DNA of 64,000 bases from Komagataeibacter europaeus LMG 18890 (GCF_000285295.1 NZ_CADP01000001.1:59874-123873); one strand, 5' to 3'; counted from the stretch's first letter, positions 7,353 to 16,161 are shown. Translations and numbers: made by a program. The notes: a model not told the origin generated them from the sequence alone.

Positions 7353-9128
7353 TTACCCATGCCACGCGATGAATATCAGCGCCGCCATGCACGCCATGGC
7401 CATCACCACCGGCGCGGATGCCATGACGCCACCCGGCCGCAGGTCATCCACGTATCGCGCCAGCAGCGGCCATGACCGACCCATCCGCCGCCGCAGGCGC
7501 ACGTAATCACGCAGGCACCGCCGGCGCATCGCGGGCATCACCACCATGTCCAGCAGCATGCGCGCGGGATTGCCCGGCCCCACCTGCGTCAGCGGGTCGC
7601 CAAACACCATCCACGGCGGGACGGGGGGCGCGCCCTGCCGCCAGCCCGCGACCTGACGGGCGGGCGTGGGACAGGCCATGCGCCGCAACACCACGACCAC
7701 GCCCCCCACCAGGGCCACCAGCAGGCACAGCCGCGCAGGATGCAGCAACGCCGCGCCATCGGGCGAGGCCAGTGCGACATTGTCCACCAGCGGCCACGTC
7801 ATGCCACCCGGCCCATGGCCCGCCACCAGCCCGAGCCAGTATCCCGGCCAGATGGAGGCACACAGCACCGGCAGCACCGCCAGCAGCAACGTCGCCATTT
7901 CCCACCCCGACGGATCGGACGCCCCGGCACCGCGCGGGGTGCGCGGCCTGCCACACAGCATGACCGCGACAATGCGCACGAGTGCAAGCATACGCACCGC
8001 CCACCCCACCCCCAACGCCAGAAGCGCCAGCAGCAGCGGCAGGTCCGCCCCCAGCCCACCACCACGCGGCATGGCCGCCAGCAGGTGCAGCAGCATCCAG
8101 ATAATGGAAAAGCCCAGCAGGGGCGGCAGCCCGCTTTCCGCCAGAAGCCCGATGGAAAACAGGGCCGACAGGCGCGGCATCAGCACGCCCAGCCCCCCCA
8201 GGCGACACAGCACGAGGGCACCGGCCTCGCGCTCCATCGCATCCATGGCACGCGCCATGAACATCCATGTCAGCAGCGTGCCCACAACCAGCATGAACGT
8301 GCGGCTGGCGCATGTGGCCATGGCGGGCAGGTCATCGGCGCGGGCCAGCAGGCCCAGCCCGGCCAGCACGATCACCAGCGCACCCGTGCCCCCCAGCAGT
8401 CCCGTCATGACCCTGCGCCCGTCGCCCGCGCACAGCGCCCGCCACGACGCCGTCATGTACAGCAGGCAGCCCGCCACGATCAGCACGCCACCCCAGCGCA
8501 TGTCCGCCACCATGCCACCGGCAGGCAGGCGCCCCCACAGCGCCATGGCGGCGACCATCGCGGCGATATCGGCCATATGGAAGGAACGCAGCCCGCGCGG
8601 CGACACGCGCGGGGAAAAGGAAAGGCCCAGCAGCCCACGCGTGGCCAGCCAGCACAGTCCGGGCAGCAGCCAGCCCGCATGGGCCGGAAACACCAGCACC
8701 GCCACCATGAGCAGCAGGGCAATCAGGTCAGGCGCCTGTCGCACGTCCATGCGTGGCATATCGTCATGCGGGACGCGCGCGATCAGCACCCATCCCGCCC
8801 CGATGCAGGACAGGACCGGCCCACCAATCACCGCAAGGGCCGCGCCGGCACAGGCCGCAAGGTCGCGACCACGGGATGCCGCAAACCCCACGATACCCAG
8901 CGGCACCAGCAGGGCGATATCATGCGTATCATTTGAAAAACCGGCCCATGGCGCCCCCCCGCCGGGCAACGCGACCCCAAGGCAGGACAGGACGGCCATG
9001 ACGCCCATGGCCAGCCACCCGCCGCGCAGGACGGGCACCATTCCCGCAGCCGACCGTGGCCAGCAGACCGGCAGGATCCCTGCCGCCCCCACCAGCAATA
9101 CGGTTACGACAAGGATGACAGGAATGAT
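7353..9128 (-). CDS. HyfB/NuoL-like antiporter-family membrane subunit; start uncertain
   Basis: At least 581 residues with many membrane helices. Numbering from TTG 9098, residues 300-330 (LGGLGVLMP ... GLPPLLGF) match the LGGL..MP...GLPPL.GF block of NuoL/MrpA-type subunits. Where these proteins usually have HxFFK, residues 263-270 read CASRTFML, without the lysine. No ATG or GTG opens the frame at a sensible place. A Shine-Dalgarno GGAGG at 9139-9135 stands 6 bases before an in-frame ATC (9128) and 9 before ATT (9125), and the codons between encode a hydrophobic helix (VIIPVILVVTVLLVGAA). TTG 9098 has no such site. I give 9128 as the likely outer limit. First gene of the Ehr operon, downstream of the aldo/keto reductase. 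Confidence 0.78.
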   Translation of the reverse strand: MIPVILVVTVLLVGAAGILPVCWPRSAAGMVPVLRGGWLAMGVMAVLSCLGVALPGGGAPWAGFSNDTHDIALLVPLGIVGFAASRGRDLAACAGAALAVIGGPVLSCIGAGWVLIARVPHDDMPRMDVRQAPDLIALLLMVAVLVFPAHAGWLLPGLCWLATRGLLGLSFSPRVSPRGLRSFHMADIAAMVAAMALWGRLPAGGMVADMRWGGVLIVAGCLLYMTASWRALCAGDGRRVMTGLLGGTGALVIVLAGLGLLARADDLPAMATCASRTFMLVVGTLLTWMFMARAMDAMEREAGALVLCRLGGLGVLMPRLSALFSIGLLAESGLPPLLGFSIIWMLLHLLAAMPRGGGLGADLPLLLALLALGVGWAVRMLALVRIVAVMLCGRPRTPRGAGASDPSGWEMATLLLAVLPVLCASIWPGYWLGLVAGHGPGGMTWPLVDNVALASPDGAALLHPARLCLLVALVGGVVVVLRRMACPTPARQVAGWRQGAPPVPPWMVFGDPLTQVGPGNPARMLLDMVVMPAMRRRCLRDYVRLRRRMGRSWPLLARYVDDLRPGGVMASAPVVMAMACMAALIFIAWHG

Positions 9129-9165
9129 GACGGCCCTCCGGCATGCGCCCGGCAGGCCGGGCGGG

Positions 9166-10017
9166 TCAGATCATGGCCAGCGGCTCCTTGCGGCGCGGCG
9201 GCGCTATGGCTTCATCAATCTCCGCCAGATCATCGCGCGTCAAGGTGATCTCGGTCGCGGCAAGGTTTTCGTGCTGGTGGCGCGGGCTGCCCGCCTTGGG
9301 AATGGCCAGCACGTTTTCCTGCCGCAGCACCCATGCCAGCGCGATCTGCGCCGTGGAGGCCGGCCCGAGGGACGTCGTATGCCGCTGCGCGATACGTTTC
9401 AGCACAGGCGCGCGCAGCAGGTCGCCCCCCTGCCCCAGCGGGGAATAGGCCATTGTCACGATGCCCGCGTCCCGGTCACGCTGCAGCAGGTCGAATTCCA
9501 CGCCACGGTAATCAAGGCTGTACAGCACCTGATTGGCGGCACAGGGCGTGCTGGCCGGTGTGCTTTCGACTTCACGCATACCATCGGCGTCGAAGTTGGA
9601 CACACCCCAGCTACGGATCATGCCTGCGTCAATCAGGTCATCGAATCCGGCCAGCGTTTCCGCCAGCGGCACGCTGCCGGGCCAGTGCAGCAGGTAGAGG
9701 TCAAGATGGTCGGTGCCCAGACGCTTCAGTGACGCGGCACATGCCTTGCGCACGCCATCGCGCGATGCGTTGGAGGGAACGACCTTGCTGACAAGGAACA
9801 CGTCGTCGCGCCGCCCGCGTATTGCCTCACCCACCAGTTTTTCGGAACGGCCGGAGCCATACATTTCCGCCGTGTCCACCACGCGGATACCCGCGTCGAG
9901 ACCCGCATGGATGCTTTTGATTTCATCCGCGCGGCGGCTGTCGCTGTCCCCCATGTTCCATGTGCCCATGCCCAGCGCGGGCACCGTTGTACCATTGGGG
10001 AAAGTAACCGTCTTCAT
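9166..10017 (-). CDS. aldo/keto reductase
   Basis: NADPH-dependent reductase of the AKR superfamily, 283 residues, cytoplasmic. The catalytic tetrad is visible as D48, Y53, K78 and H111 (VVDTAEMYG, FLVSKVV, YLLHWPG). The start is the ATG at 10017; the frame continues upstream but MKTVTFPNGT is the natural N-terminus. The substrate cannot be read from the sequence; close relatives reduce 2,5-diketo-gluconate or small aldehydes. It lies between holC and the Ehr operon on the same strand with short gaps, so co-transcription is possible. Confidence 0.92.
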   Translation of the reverse strand: MKTVTFPNGTTVPALGMGTWNMGDSDSRRADEIKSIHAGLDAGIRVVDTAEMYGSGRSEKLVGEAIRGRRDDVFLVSKVVPSNASRDGVRKACAASLKRLGTDHLDLYLLHWPGSVPLAETLAGFDDLIDAGMIRSWGVSNFDADGMREVESTPASTPCAANQVLYSLDYRGVEFDLLQRDRDAGIVTMAYSPLGQGGDLLRAPVLKRIAQRHTTSLGPASTAQIALAWVLRQENVLAIPKAGSPRHQHENLAATEITLTRDDLAEIDEAIAPPRRKEPLAMI

Positions 10018-10070
10018 TACGCAACCTGCCTTTCGTCCATGCCATCCCCCTGCCATGGCGGACAGGGGAA

Positions 10071-10517
10071 CTATTTACGACGCGCCCAGCCCTTGGGCTG
10101 CTGTTGCCAATAGCTCAGTTCATGGCTGCCTTCGCGCCATGCCACCCAGCGTTTGCGCGCAGCCGTGACGGCGGCTTCATCATGACCATCAAACAGGTCG
10201 AACACCCGTTCGAAAGGGGAAAGGTCGGGGACTTCCACCCCGTCCAGCAGGAAGGCGAAAGTGGCGCCATTGGGCACGTCCCCGCCTTCCGTCAGCCAGA
10301 TCGGCTGCCACTGCCCATGCCCCATGGCCTGCGTGCCATGGGGAAGCCATAGCGGGTCGGTCGCCCGCCACAGCCCGTCATCCAGTTCCTGCACCCGCTG
10401 CGCTGTCGCGCAGCGGACCACGGCCCGCTTGCCCGCCGCCAGCGTGCGGCCCAGCAGCGCGGGCAGGACCGCCAGCGCCGGTGAACGCGTCAGGTGATAG
10501 AAGCCGATCTGCGCCAT
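10071..10517 (-). CDS. holC: DNA polymerase III chi subunit
   Basis: A 148-residue HolC, the clamp-loader accessory subunit that contacts SSB at the fork. Diagnostic features are the N-terminus MAQIGFYHLTR, the central W-x-P-x-W-L-x-E segment near residue 72 (WQPIWLTEGGDVPNGA), and the C-terminal FDLFDGHDEAAVTAARKRW. A tail of about 12 basic residues (QQQPKGWARRK) follows. It sits 42 bases downstream of pepA, the same pepA-holC order as in many proteobacteria. Confidence 0.92.
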   Translation of the reverse strand: MAQIGFYHLTRSPALAVLPALLGRTLAAGKRAVVRCATAQRVQELDDGLWRATDPLWLPHGTQAMGHGQWQPIWLTEGGDVPNGATFAFLLDGVEVPDLSPFERVFDLFDGHDEAAVTAARKRWVAWREGSHELSYWQQQPKGWARRK

Positions 10518-10559
10518 GGAGTTCCCTGTTCCGATCCGGCCTGCCGCGCGGGGCAGGCA

Positions 10560-12035
10560 TTACCCTTCGTAATACATGCCGACCATGCGATCGAGCAGGC
10601 GCACGCCAAAGCCGGTCGCCCCCCGGGGCGCGTGCGATGTCGGCTTGGATGTAAACGCCGTGCCTGCGATGTCCAGATGCGCCCACGGCACATCGTTCAC
10701 GAAGCATTCAAGGAACTTGGCCGCCGTGATCGACCCGCCGGGACGGCCACCGATGTTCTTGAGGTCGGCGATGTCCGACCGCAGCAGTTCAAGGTAGGCT
10801 GCGTCCATGGGCATGCGCCACAGCTTCTCGCCCGTCTGTTCCCCCGTGGCCGACAGATGGCCCGCCAGTGCGTCATTGTTGGAGAACAGGCCCGCGCGCT
10901 CGATGCCCAGGCTGACAACGATCGCCCCGGTCAGGGTCGCGAGGTTGACCATGAAACGCGGCCTGAAGCGGTCCTGCGTGTACCACAGCACGTCAGCCAG
11001 CACGAGACGGCCTTCGGCATCGGTGTTCAGCACCTCCACCGTCTGGCCTGCAGCCGTGCGCACCACGTCGCCCGGACGCTGCGCATTGCCCGACAGCATG
11101 TTTTCCACCAGCCCCACGACACCGACGGCGTTCACCTTCGCCTTGCGGCCCGCCAGCGCCGCCATGGTGCCGACCACGGCGGCGGCACCGGCCATGTCGG
11201 TCTTCATTTCGTCCATGCCGGCGGCGGGCTTGATCGAGATGCCGCCCGAATCAAAGGTCACGCCCTTGCCAACGAAGGCCACCGGGGCATCGCCCTGCGC
11301 ACCACCATTCCAGCGCATGATGACCGTGCGCGGCGGCGCGTCACTGCCCTGCGCCACACCCAGCAGCGCGCCGAAGCCCAGCTTGTGCATGGCGTCGCGG
11401 TCCAGCACCTCGACCTCCACCCCAAGGTCACGCAGGGCGAGGATGCGCTGTTCGAATTCCGGCGGGCGCAGCATGTTCGCGGGTTCGGATACAAGGTCGC
11501 GGCACAGGCAGACACCGCGCGCCACCGCCGAAAGCGGCTGCCATGCCGTGCGCGCATGTGCGGGATCGGCACAGGCCACGCTCACGTCCGTCAGCGGTCC
11601 TGCATCGCCCTTGCGCGGCTGGGTACGGTACGAATCGAAACGGTAGCTGCCCAGCACGACGCCCAGCGCCACATGGGCGGCCAGGTCGGGGGCCACCGTA
11701 TCCGCCACCACCACGCCGGCCGTTCCCGCATCGGACAGGCCGCGCGCGGCCGCGACACCTGCCTGTTCGGCCACGGTGGCATCCAGCGCATCCACCTTGC
11801 CCAGCCCCACCAGGACCACGCGGTCATAACCAGCGCCGGGGGCAAGCACGACGCAGGTCTTCGCGGCGTCGAAACCGAATTTTGCGGCCTTTGCCGCACG
11901 GGTCAGCGCGCCACCCACCGCCGCGTCCAGCGCAGCGAAGGCCCCCGCGGGCGCGCCGGGGGCGGCAAGGATGGCAATGGTGCCGCTGGTGGGCAGGCTT
12001 GCATCGGAAAAGGCGATATCGAGCATATGGATCAC
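10560..12035 (-). CDS. pepA: leucyl aminopeptidase (M17)
   Basis: Two-metal cytosolic aminopeptidase that releases N-terminal residues; some family members also bind DNA. The 491-residue protein has the M17 motifs VGKGVTFDSGGISIKP, MKTDMAGAAAV and the signature NTDAEGRLVLAD, which hold the metal ligands. GTG 12035 and ATG 12026 are both possible starts. A GGAG lies 4 bases before the GTG, while the ATG gives the more usual N-terminus MLDIAF. holC follows. The gap to cysQ (12036-12178) must carry two divergent promoters. Confidence 0.96.
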   Translation of the reverse strand: MIHMLDIAFSDASLPTSGTIAILAAPGAPAGAFAALDAAVGGALTRAAKAAKFGFDAAKTCVVLAPGAGYDRVVLVGLGKVDALDATVAEQAGVAAARGLSDAGTAGVVVADTVAPDLAAHVALGVVLGSYRFDSYRTQPRKGDAGPLTDVSVACADPAHARTAWQPLSAVARGVCLCRDLVSEPANMLRPPEFEQRILALRDLGVEVEVLDRDAMHKLGFGALLGVAQGSDAPPRTVIMRWNGGAQGDAPVAFVGKGVTFDSGGISIKPAAGMDEMKTDMAGAAAVVGTMAALAGRKAKVNAVGVVGLVENMLSGNAQRPGDVVRTAAGQTVEVLNTDAEGRLVLADVLWYTQDRFRPRFMVNLATLTGAIVVSLGIERAGLFSNNDALAGHLSATGEQTGEKLWRMPMDAAYLELLRSDIADLKNIGGRPGGSITAAKFLECFVNDVPWAHLDIAGTAFTSKPTSHAPRGATGFGVRLLDRMVGMYYEG

Positions 12036-12093
12036 GGTGCTCCGCTACGAAGGTGTTGGGCAGGCAGGATAAATTCCCGTGCCAGCACGCCGC

Positions 12094-12123
12094 GCCCCGG
12101 ACCGATACAACCCTGTCCGGGGC
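12094..12123. promoter_or_regulatory. 9-bp perfect inverted repeat in the pepA-cysQ divergent region
   Basis: GCCCCGGAC at 12094-12102 pairs exactly with GTCCGGGGC at 12115-12123, with a 12-base loop. There is no T-run, so it is unlikely to be a terminator. It lies between two divergent genes and could be an operator or a transcript hairpin; no regulator is evident. Confidence 0.35.
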
Positions 12124-12178
12124 CATCGGCACCGATAAGGGCATGACGGCGCGCCATGAGTAAGCTAATGCGAACAGC

Positions 12179-12964
12179 ATGAATACGCCATCCATGCCAG
12201 CATATGAGGACGGATTCCTTCTGGATCTGTCCCTGCGCCTTGCCGATGAGGCCGCCGAACTGATCCGCGCCATCCGCGCACGCGGGTTTGCGACCAAGGT
12301 CAAGACCGACAGTTCCCCTGTGACCGAGGCCGATCACGCGGCGGAAAAACATATCCTTGCGGGGCTGCGCGCCCATGCCCCCGCCATTCCCGTCGTGGCG
12401 GAGGAAGAAGTCGCCGCTGGCATCATGACCGATACCGGGCGGGAGTTCTGGCTGGTGGACCCGCTGGATGGCACGCGGGAATTCGCCGCCGGGCGCGATG
12501 ACTTCACCGTCAATATCGGCCTTGTGCGCGATGGCCGCCCGGTGCTGGGCGCCGTGGCCCTGCCGGCCTACCACCAGCTATATGGCGCGGGCGCCGGGCG
12601 CGGGGCCTTCCGCATCGACGCCAGTGGCACGCAGGCCATCCATGTCCGCAAGCCACCAGCCGAGGGGCTGACCGTGCTAGCGTCGCGCCATTATGCCGAT
12701 GACCCGCGCCTGAAGGAATTCCTGGGCGGGCATACCATAGCCCATCTGGGCAATATCGGCTCGGCGGCCAAGTTCATCCGCGTGGCCGAAGGGGTGGCCG
12801 ATCTGTATCCCCGCCTCGGCACGACCATGGAATGGGACACCGCCGCCCCGCAGGCCGTTGTCGAGGCCGCCGGCGGTTCCATCACCACGCCCGATGGCAA
12901 GGTGCTGGGCTATGGCAAGGCAGGCTTCCGCAACCCGCATTTCCTGTGTCGCGGCGCGGCCTGA
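12179..12964 (+). CDS. cysQ: 3'(2'),5'-bisphosphate nucleotidase
   Basis: Removes the 3'-phosphate of adenosine 3',5'-bisphosphate (PAP), the by-product of sulfate assimilation and acyl-carrier-protein modification. Member of the inositol monophosphatase fold, 261 residues. Metal-binding residues are in EEEVA (about E75-E77) and WLVDPLDGTREF (D94, D97). A second family block, EWDTAAPQAVVEAAGG, lies near residue 221. The spacing and EF after DGT favour CysQ over SuhB. tsaC starts 9 bases downstream, so both are likely one transcript. Confidence 0.92.
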   Translation: MNTPSMPAYEDGFLLDLSLRLADEAAELIRAIRARGFATKVKTDSSPVTEADHAAEKHILAGLRAHAPAIPVVAEEEVAAGIMTDTGREFWLVDPLDGTREFAAGRDDFTVNIGLVRDGRPVLGAVALPAYHQLYGAGAGRGAFRIDASGTQAIHVRKPPAEGLTVLASRHYADDPRLKEFLGGHTIAHLGNIGSAAKFIRVAEGVADLYPRLGTTMEWDTAAPQAVVEAAGGSITTPDGKVLGYGKAGFRNPHFLCRGAA

Positions 12965-12973
12965 CCCGGGGCC

Positions 12974-13948
12974 ATGCACACACGCCTGCTGCATAACGAC
13001 CCGCAGGGGATCGCCACCGCCGCAGCGATCCTGCGCGCGGGCGGGCTGGTCGCCTTCGGGACGGAAACGGTCTACGGCCTTGGGGCGGATGCGGGCAATA
13101 ATACCGCCGTCGCCGCCATCTATGCCGCCAAGGGACGACCGGGCATCAACCCGCTGATCAGCCATTTCGCCAGTGCGGACGCCGCTTTCGCGCAGGTCGC
13201 GGCCACGCTGCTGGCGCGCAGGCTGGCCGAACGGTTCTGGCCCGGCCCCCTGACGATGGTGCTGCCGCGCGCGGCGCATTGCGGCATTTCCCCCATCGCC
13301 ACCGCGGGGCTGCCCACCGCCGCCGTGCGGGTCCCGGCGGGGGACGCGACGCAGGCGCTGCTGGCGGCATGCGGGTTTCCCGTCGTGGCGCCCTCGGCCA
13401 ACCCGTCGGGGCGGGTCAGCCCGTCCGACGCGCAACATGTGCTGGCGGGACTGGATGGCCGCATTGACGCGGTCCTTGACTGCGGCCCCTGCCGCGTGGG
13501 CGTGGAAAGCACGATCATCGGCCTGGGTGGCGACGCCCCTGTCCTGCTGCGCCCCGGCGGCATCACGCTGGAGGCGCTGGAGGATGCATGCGGCATGACG
13601 CTGGCCCTGCCCGCCCGCGGCAATGATGTCCGTCCCAGCGCCCCCGGCCAGCTTTCATCGCATTACGCGCCCGGCCTGCCGGTGCGGCTGGAGGCGACGG
13701 CGGTGGAACCCGACGAGGCCCTGCTGGCATTCGGCCCCCCCCTGCCCGGCAGCGGGCTGGCATGGAACCTGAGCGCCACGGGTGATTTGCATGAAGCGGC
13801 AGCACGCCTCTTCGCGGGGCTGCGGTTTCTTGATATGGAGGGGCACCGCCGGGGACTGGTCAGGATTGCCGTGCAGCATGTGCCCGAACATGGGCTGGGC
13901 CGTGCGATCCGTGACCGCCTGATCCGTGCGGCCAGCCCGCGAGCATAA
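12974..13948 (+). CDS. tsaC: L-threonylcarbamoyladenylate synthase (Sua5/YwlC type)
   Basis: Makes threonylcarbamoyl-AMP from threonine, bicarbonate and ATP for the t6A37 modification of ANN-decoding tRNAs. At 324 residues it is the long Sua5 form: an N-terminal YrdC domain (FGTETVYGLGADA near 34-46, KGRPGINPLISH near 56-67, APSANPSGRVSP near 140) and a shorter C-terminal Sua5 domain linked through the SPGQLSSHYAPGLP-type segment (here APGQLSSHYAPGLP near 217). Its partner genes tsaB, tsaD and tsaE are not in the window. Confidence 0.95.
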   Translation: MHTRLLHNDPQGIATAAAILRAGGLVAFGTETVYGLGADAGNNTAVAAIYAAKGRPGINPLISHFASADAAFAQVAATLLARRLAERFWPGPLTMVLPRAAHCGISPIATAGLPTAAVRVPAGDATQALLAACGFPVVAPSANPSGRVSPSDAQHVLAGLDGRIDAVLDCGPCRVGVESTIIGLGGDAPVLLRPGGITLEALEDACGMTLALPARGNDVRPSAPGQLSSHYAPGLPVRLEATAVEPDEALLAFGPPLPGSGLAWNLSATGDLHEAAARLFAGLRFLDMEGHRRGLVRIAVQHVPEHGLGRAIRDRLIRAASPRA

Positions 13949-13986
13949 TAGTTTCAACCGCATGATCCGATCCCGGTGCCCCTGAA

Positions 13987-14607
13987 ATGAGCGACACAAT
14001 CGACCCCAAGGAACTGAAAATCCTTTCGGATATCCTTGCACTCGTACTGGAAGAGCATGCTGGCCAGTCGGAAAACGCGCTGGCTGCAATCCGCACGCGG
14101 GCGAAAAAGAACCAGGTGACGGGCGGCGCGCTGAAAAACCTGTTTGCCGCCATCGCCCCCAATCCCCCCAAAAAGGCGCCGCCAAAGCCCCGCGCGCCCC
14201 GCGCCACGAAGGCCAGTGCGGCGGCCGCGAAGGAGATTCAGGAGTCGCACCAGCGCATTTCCCAGCTGACGGAAAGCATCCGTCGGCTGGATACCGAAAT
14301 ACGCGACCTGAAGGTGAATAATGAGGCGCTGCAGTTCGAACTGAACCAGACGCGGCAGGCCCGTGCCGAAACGCAGGCCGCCCTGTCGTCCGCCGTGCAG
14401 TACCGTCCCCCCCCGCGCCGTTCGGGCCTGCTGGTGGCGGCGGCGGTGGGGGCCCTGACCGGCTTCGCCCTGACCGAAACGTGGCACCTGTTCATGTCCG
14501 GCAGCCCCGCGCAGGCCAGCGCCACCTACCCACCCGTCCATCATCATGGGCAGGCCTGGCTCATGCCGTCCGCCCATCCCCTTCTTGCAGGAAACATGCC
14601 GTCATGA
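13987..14607 (+). CDS. hypothetical coiled-coil protein with one membrane helix
   Basis: A 206-residue protein I do not recognise. Residues 1-50 are acidic and helical. Residues 57-80 are rich in Lys, Pro and Ala. Residues 80-135 form a probable coiled coil (heptad-like ISQLTESIRRLDTEIRDLKV). A single hydrophobic helix follows at about 142-162 (GLLVAAAVGALTGFALTETW), and the tail has several His residues. The stop overlaps the next start by ATGA at 14604, which suggests translational coupling with the FAD dehydrogenase, but a functional link is only inference. Confidence 0.7.
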   Translation: MSDTIDPKELKILSDILALVLEEHAGQSENALAAIRTRAKKNQVTGGALKNLFAAIAPNPPKKAPPKPRAPRATKASAAAAKEIQESHQRISQLTESIRRLDTEIRDLKVNNEALQFELNQTRQARAETQAALSSAVQYRPPPRRSGLLVAAAVGALTGFALTETWHLFMSGSPAQASATYPPVHHHGQAWLMPSAHPLLAGNMPS

Positions 14608-16061
14608 CCGTCTCCCCCCCCACCACACCGGCACGGCAGGACCTGATTGCCCGTTTTACCGACATGCTGGGACCCGTGGGCGTGATTACGGGCGAAACCG
14701 ATACCGCATCCTACTGCACCGACTGGCGTAACCTGTACCACGGCCGCGCGCTGGCGGTGCTGCGGCCCGCCAGTACGGAAGAACTGTCACGGCTTGTGCA
14801 GTTCTGTAACGAACATGACGTGCCCATGGTGCCGCAGGGTGGCAACACCAGCATGGTGGGCGGCGCCACCCCCGATGGCAGCGGGCGTGAAGTCGTCATC
14901 TGCCTGTCGCGCATGAACCGTATCCGCAACATCGACCCCAATGACCTGACCATGGAAATCGAGGCGGGCGTCACGCTGAAGGCGGCGCAGGATGCGGCAA
15001 GGGAAGCCGGGTTCATGCTGCCGCTGTCCATCTCGTCCGAAGGATCGGCGCAGATTGGCGGCGTGCTGGCCACCAACGCGGGTGGCAACAACACCCTGCG
15101 TTACGGCAATGCGCGTGAACTGGTGCTGGGGCTGGAAGCAGTCATGCCCGATGGCGGGGTGTTCCATGGCCTGCGCCGCCTGCGCAAGGACAATACGGGC
15201 TATGCCCTGCGCCAGTTGCTGATCGGGTCCGAAGGCACGCTGGGGTTCATCACCACGGCCATCCTGCAGTTGCACCCACAACCACGCGCGATCGAGGCCG
15301 CCCTGTGCGCGGTGGATGACGCGCAGGCGGCGCTGAAACTGCTGGGGCTGCTGCGCGCGCGCGACCCAGCGCTGCTGCAGGCGTTCGAGTTCATGTCCGG
15401 CACCGGCATGGACATGGTGATCGACCTGATCCCCGGCACGACCCTGCCGCTGGGGGAACGGGCCCCTGCCTACGTGCTGCTGGAACTGGCCACCCCCCGT
15501 CCCGACGCCGACCTGCGCGAATATGCCGAGGACGTGCTGGGCGATGCGCTGGAGGAAGGCATCATCACCGACGCCGTCATTGCCGAAAGCGAGGGCCAGC
15601 GCACCGGATTGTGGAAACTGCGTGAGGAACACGCCGAAGCCCAGCGCCGCGCGGGTGCAAGCGTCAAGAACGACGTATCGGTGCCCGTGACCCATGTGCC
15701 CGAACTGATCACGCGCGCGACCGTGGCGTGCGAAAAGCTGATACCTGGCATCCGTCCCGCCCCGTTCGGCCACATGGGCGATGGCAACATCCACTTCAAC
15801 CTGGTCCAGCCCGAAGGCATGGCGCCCGACGCGTTCCTGGCCCGCAGCCATGACATCATGGATACGGTGGCGGCGATCGTTAAGGAACTGGATGGTTCGT
15901 TCTCGGCCGAACACGGGGTGGGGCAGCTCAAGCCCTACATGATGCCGTCATGGCGCGGCGGGGCGGAACTGGCGGCCATGCGCCACATCAAGGCCGCCCT
16001 GGATCCGAAAAACCTCATGAACCCCGGCAAGGTCCTGCCGCCCGTCACGCCGGGGACATGA
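14604..16061 (+). CDS. FAD-linked 2-hydroxyacid dehydrogenase (GlcD/D2HGDH family)
   Basis: A 485-residue VAO-type flavoprotein. The FAD-binding part includes VPMVPQGGNTSMVGGATP near residue 72 and SEGSAQIGGVLATNAGGNN near 145. The C-terminal FAD-oxidase domain carries GHMGDGNIHFNLVQP near 391 and the signature SAEHGVGQLKPYMMP near 433. ALDPKNLMNPGKVLP ends the protein. Relatives oxidise D-lactate, glycolate or D-2-hydroxyglutarate; the sequence does not decide between them. The true start is the ATG at 14604; the frame is open further upstream but that overlaps the previous gene. Confidence 0.9.
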   Translation: MTVSPPTTPARQDLIARFTDMLGPVGVITGETDTASYCTDWRNLYHGRALAVLRPASTEELSRLVQFCNEHDVPMVPQGGNTSMVGGATPDGSGREVVICLSRMNRIRNIDPNDLTMEIEAGVTLKAAQDAAREAGFMLPLSISSEGSAQIGGVLATNAGGNNTLRYGNARELVLGLEAVMPDGGVFHGLRRLRKDNTGYALRQLLIGSEGTLGFITTAILQLHPQPRAIEAALCAVDDAQAALKLLGLLRARDPALLQAFEFMSGTGMDMVIDLIPGTTLPLGERAPAYVLLELATPRPDADLREYAEDVLGDALEEGIITDAVIAESEGQRTGLWKLREEHAEAQRRAGASVKNDVSVPVTHVPELITRATVACEKLIPGIRPAPFGHMGDGNIHFNLVQPEGMAPDAFLARSHDIMDTVAAIVKELDGSFSAEHGVGQLKPYMMPSWRGGAELAAMRHIKAALDPKNLMNPGKVLPPVTPGT

Positions 16062-16161
16062 GGCCGTCACCCTCCGCACGGCAGACTGAAGGCTGGGGCC
16101 AACCCCAATGCATGAAGGGATCACCCCTTTTGCACCGGCGGGAACAGGGTTAGACAGGGGC

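Noticed and set aside
2823-9098. a true NiFe hydrogenase operon
   Set aside because: The nickel-binding cysteine pairs are missing and no hyp maturation or protease gene is present in the window.
7666-9732. 688-residue plus-strand open frame opposite hyfB
   Set aside because: It is Pro/Arg/Thr/Ala/Ser-rich, crosses two minus-strand genes and shows no domain; typical antisense artefact of high G+C.
10494-12146. 550-residue plus-strand open frame
   Set aside because: Antisense to pepA; His/Arg/Gln-rich composition without domain.
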